A stretch of DNA of 17,692 nucleotides from Bacteroidales bacterium GP3 (GTDB taxonomy: Bacteria > Bacteroidota > Bacteroidia > Bacteroidales > Muribaculaceae). Made by a program: the position numbers and the translations under genes. The stretch is taken from positions 1 through 17,692 of the forward strand of contig DAAK01000043.1 of the NCBI GenBank assembly GCA_001701075.1, read 5' to 3'. This document shows, piece by piece, positions 15,901-17,692 of the stretch (its first letter is position 1; each line of letters starts with the position of its first letter). The notes below the pieces were generated by a model. The model worked only from the letters and a program-made list of their open reading frames with translations, was not told the origin of the DNA and ran no database searches.

Positions 15901-15925
15901 ATAAATAAAATAAATTGGGGAAAAT

Positions 15926-15956
15926 TTGCTTAGATAGATTTATTTTATTAATTTTG
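15926..15956 (+). promoter_or_regulatory. Promoter of the structured leader and AAA+ gene (TTG-N20-TAATTTTG)
   Basis: TTG at 15926-15928 and TAATTTTG at 15949-15956 are exactly 20 bases apart, a full Bacteroidota promoter match. The predicted start site is about 15960, some 360 bases before the AAA+ start codon. Confidence 0.75.
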
Positions 15957-15988
15957 CGCCATAATGGGAAATAGCCCCTTGTGGCGCA
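15955..15988. promoter_or_regulatory. Inverted repeat over the start site (possible operator)
   Basis: TGCGCCA at 15955-15961 and TGGCGCA at 15982-15988 form a perfect 7-bp inverted repeat with a 20-base spacer. It begins at the last two bases of the -7 box and runs over the predicted start. Much of the left arm would not be in the RNA, so a protein-binding site in DNA is as likely as an RNA hairpin. Confidence 0.4.
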
Positions 15989-16318
15989 TTTCATATTTTA
16001 TAGTTTAACAACTTCATTTTTAGCTATGAAGCATCTACATCTTACTGAAATCTGTTTCGGCATCGCGGCTCCTCCAGGGAGCGCGAAGATGGGATGCGCA
16101 TAGTATTCCACCAACAAATTTTTAGCCGAAAAGGTAATTGACAGCCATTGTTGTGTCTTGACGCAACGGTGGGGTGCCAGTTATGAGTACATTGACATGT
16201 TGGTGCGTCACCCGGGGGTAGGCCTCCGGTTTGAGATTAGATAATGAAGTATTAACAATTTGTCTCTGCCCAGCTTCCCAGTTGAGCAGTTGTTTAATCA
16301 ACCTTAAAACTGTAAAAT
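15989..16318 (+). ncRNA. Long structured 5' leader of the AAA+ gene (cis-regulatory RNA candidate)
   Basis: Successive stems can be drawn by eye. CTTCAT 16012-16017 pairs with ATGAAG 16026-16031. CATCGCG and CTCC (16061-16072, one bulged G) pair with GGAG, CGC and GATG (16078-16091). CAACAA 16112-16117 pairs with TTGTTG 16148-16153 and encloses a small GAAAA-loop hairpin (16122-16137). TGACGCA 16159-16165 pairs with TGCGTCA 16204-16210. CCGGGGG 16212-16218 pairs with CCTCCGG 16223-16229 (TAGG loop, one G-T). CTGC and CAGCT (16266-16275) pair with AGTTG and GCAG (16280-16289). GGGTG 16172-16176 could instead pair with CACCC 16209-16213, giving an alternative fold or pseudoknot. I cannot match it to a named RNA family. 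Confidence 0.55.
16026..16103 (+). CDS. Small ORF, 25 codons, in the leader (putative leader peptide)
   Basis: An ATG-to-TAG frame of 25 codons begins MKHLHLTE and ends APPGSAKMGCA. Its ATG is paired with CTTCAT in the first leader hairpin, and its Pro-Pro-Gly codons (16071-16079) run into the loop of the second. PPG is a known ribosome-pausing motif relieved by EF-P, so a pausing leader peptide that alters downstream folding is conceivable. It is in a different frame from the AAA+ gene, whose start is 215 bases further on. The two cysteines and the small size give no family. No Shine-Dalgarno is visible. Translation is unproven; the ORF may be fortuitous within a structured RNA. Confidence 0.35.
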   Translation: MKHLHLTEICFGIAAPPGSAKMGCA

Positions 16319-17407
16319 ATGAAGAAATTAACTGAAGAAGATGATGAAAGAGAAGGTGAGAGCGACGACCCTTTTTCCTCCGATTTAGAATTTTATCGTG
16401 CCTTGGATGATTTCCTGACATCACATATACCGGAAGACTTGGAAGATTCAGAGAAAGAAGATTCAGAGAAAACAGATGATGATTCGGACAGCGAGGAAGG
16501 TTCTCAAGAACCCGATTCTGAAGAAGTGTCAGACTCAAAGTCAGAGGAGTCATTTATGTCAGCAATCAGCAAATTGACCGGACTCAAATCCGTAAAGGAT
16601 AAGCTCTGCTCATATGAGAAACTGGTCCGCTTCAATAAAATGCGTGAAGAAGCTGGATTAGCTACCTACCAAGTCCCTCTCCATGCTATGTTTCTCGGCT
16701 CTCCGGGGACAGGCAAGACTACTGTAGCCAGACATATGGGTAGTATGTTGCGAAAGGCTGGTGTGCTGTCTAAAGGGCACGTGGTTTTCCGCGAGAGGGC
16801 CACTCTTGTCGGAAAGGTCTATGGTAGCGAAGAGGAGAAGACGCTTGAGGCTATAGATGATGCAAAAGGTGGCATTCTATTTATCGATGAAGCCTATCAG
16901 CTTTATCAGCCCAATGACCCTCGCGACCCAAGCCGCATGGTAATCGAAACTCTTATGACAGCGTTGGCTGACGAAAGCAACCGCGACTGGATGCTCATCC
17001 TTGCCGGATATAAGGATGAGATGTTGAGAATGTTTGAAATGAATCCCGGATTTAAGTCGCGTATTCCTGAATCGAACATCTATATATTTGATGATTTTTC
17101 GGAAGGAGAATTGATGGAGATAGCGGAAAACTACCTGCATAATAATCAATACACGTTGACATCTGATGCCCAGGAAGCCATTCGGAGCAGGCTCTCGTCT
17201 GACTATGCTTCCCGAGACAAAACGTTTGGGAATGCCCGCCATGTAATAAACCTGATTCAGACAGAGATTTTGCCTTCTATGGCTTCACGAGTGGTTGATC
17301 AGGAGAATCCGGATGTGGAATCGTTATCTCTGATAAAATCATGCGATATCCCCTTATCCAAGAATCTCACTAAAGGCGGTCGTCCAAAGATTGGATACTG
17401 CGCTTAG
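16319..17407 (+). CDS. CbxX/CfqX (SpoVK-like) AAA+ ATPase with acidic N-terminus
   Basis: A 362-residue AAA+ ATPase of the CbxX/CfqX class; known relatives remodel proteins, such as CbbX on Rubisco. Walker A GSPGTGKT is at 127-134, a pore-loop-like ERATLVGKVYG at 159-169, Walker B GGILFIDEAYQL at 184-195, sensor-1 region LILAGYKDEM at 227-235, the arginine-finger stretch NPGFKSRIP at 242-250, and sensor-2 GNARHV at 304-309. Residues 1-80 are mostly Asp, Glu and Ser and look disordered; they include a 15-base tandem duplication (16442-16456 and 16457-16471, EDSEK twice). An in-frame TAA at 16313 fixes the start. Similar proteins are common in Bacteroidales; client and function are unknown. It is a single-gene unit with a long structured leader and a strong terminator. 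Confidence 0.9.
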   Translation: MKKLTEEDDEREGESDDPFSSDLEFYRALDDFLTSHIPEDLEDSEKEDSEKTDDDSDSEEGSQEPDSEEVSDSKSEESFMSAISKLTGLKSVKDKLCSYEKLVRFNKMREEAGLATYQVPLHAMFLGSPGTGKTTVARHMGSMLRKAGVLSKGHVVFRERATLVGKVYGSEEEKTLEAIDDAKGGILFIDEAYQLYQPNDPRDPSRMVIETLMTALADESNRDWMLILAGYKDEMLRMFEMNPGFKSRIPESNIYIFDDFSEGELMEIAENYLHNNQYTLTSDAQEAIRSRLSSDYASRDKTFGNARHVINLIQTEILPSMASRVVDQENPDVESLSLIKSCDIPLSKNLTKGGRPKIGYCA

Positions 17408-17425
17408 AATACACTCATTCATAAG

Positions 17426-17464
17426 ATTGCCCGATTAAATTAAGATTTATTCGGGCAATTTTAG
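17426..17464 (+). terminator. Strong intrinsic terminator after the AAA+ gene
   Basis: ATTGCCCGA at 17426-17434 pairs with TCGGGCAAT at 17451-17459. One T-T mismatch follows, then TAAAT at 17436-17440 pairs with ATTTA at 17445-17449 around a TAAG loop. A TTTT run (17459-17463) follows the stem. This is the clearest terminator in the window. Confidence 0.85.
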
Positions 17465-17537
17465 AACTATGTAAAGAAAATTACTGGCTTCCGATGATTA
17501 ATCAGCGTCGGGCACCCGAAGTTTTTGGAGAATAGAT

Positions 17538-17568
17538 TTGCGGGAAAGGAATTTTATTGTTAAATTTG
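17538..17568 (+). promoter_or_regulatory. Promoter of the SufE-like gene (TTG-N20-TAAATTTG)
   Basis: TTG at 17538-17540 and TAAATTTG at 17561-17568 are exactly 20 bases apart. Transcription would start about 17572, leaving about 75 bases of leader before the ATG at 17646. Confidence 0.7.
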
Positions 17569-17645
17569 CATCTTTAAGGGGATTGGGCATAATTTGCGAC
17601 TGAATGATAGGGGAGAAGGGAGCTTATTATAATAAGGTAAAGAAT

Positions 17646-17692
17646 ATGACAATCAACGAAGTTCAAGATGAGATAATCGACGAGATGTCGGG
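17646..17692 (+). CDS. sufE: SufE-like Fe-S assembly protein, 5' end only (runs off the window)
   Basis: Only the first 15 codons are present, reading MTINEVQDEIIDEMS. This matches the usual N-terminus of Bacteroidota SufE proteins, which begin with a T-I-x-E-x-Q-D-E-I pattern; this is from memory of the family, not a search. SufE takes sulfur from the SufS desulfurase and passes it to the SufBCD scaffold. A good promoter precedes it. The catalytic cysteine lies beyond the edge, so the call rests on a short stretch. Confidence 0.55.
   Translation, partial: MTINEVQDEIIDEMS

Noticed and set aside
16204..16250. GTGCG-starting segment as a group II intron 5' end
   Set aside because: No domain V, no intron-encoded protein and no plausible 3' end were found.
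16122..16553. 143-codon open frame on minus across the leader and the start of the AAA+ gene
   Set aside because: It lies antisense to the conserved AAA+ gene and its structured leader, with no promoter or recognisable domain; best explained as a shadow.

Overview
The window looks like a Bacteroidales chromosome, most like Muribaculaceae or relatives. Supporting signs are Bacteroidota-type promoters (TTG, about 20 bases, then TAnnTTTG), almost no Shine-Dalgarno sites, a lipoprotein-anchored TamA/BamA-like protein (TamL), Bacteroidales-like RF2 and topoisomerase I sequences, and short wordy repeats between genes. The family-level assignment is an inference; no rRNA or other marker is present.

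Layout. (1) 34-2948, minus: a long-chain acyl-CoA ligase translationally coupled (ATGA overlap) to a CBS plus nucleotidyltransferase sugar-activating enzyme. (2) 3201-6738, plus: topA, then prfB. (3) 6735-11174, minus: xseA, a phosphoglycolate-phosphatase-like HAD enzyme, rnpA, yidD and a GH3-family acyl-adenylate enzyme. (4) 11295-13658, plus: tamL. (5) 13717-15878: an AT-rich accessory stretch with a HEPN/MNT toxin-antitoxin pair on minus and, divergently, an unrecognised four-helix membrane protein with a long soluble C-terminal part. (6) 15926-17464: one transcription unit with a clear promoter, a leader of about 360 bases packed with hairpins and containing a 25-codon ORF, a CbxX/CfqX-type AAA+ ATPase with a very acidic N-terminus, and a strong terminator. 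(7) The right edge holds a promoter and the first 15 codons of a SufE-like gene.

Most of the window is housekeeping: supercoiling (topA), translation termination (prfB), RNA processing and membrane insertion (rnpA, yidD), DNA repair (xseA) and envelope or lipid supply (ligase, sugar nucleotidyltransferase, tamL). The parts worth a second look are the structured leader with its small ORF before the AAA+ gene, the AT-rich block with an orphan membrane protein beside a toxin-antitoxin pair, and a recurring promoter arrangement in which the TAnnTTTG box ends exactly four bases before the start codon (prfB, xseA, tamL), suggesting leaderless mRNAs. No tRNA, rRNA, CRISPR array, insertion sequence or integrase was seen.
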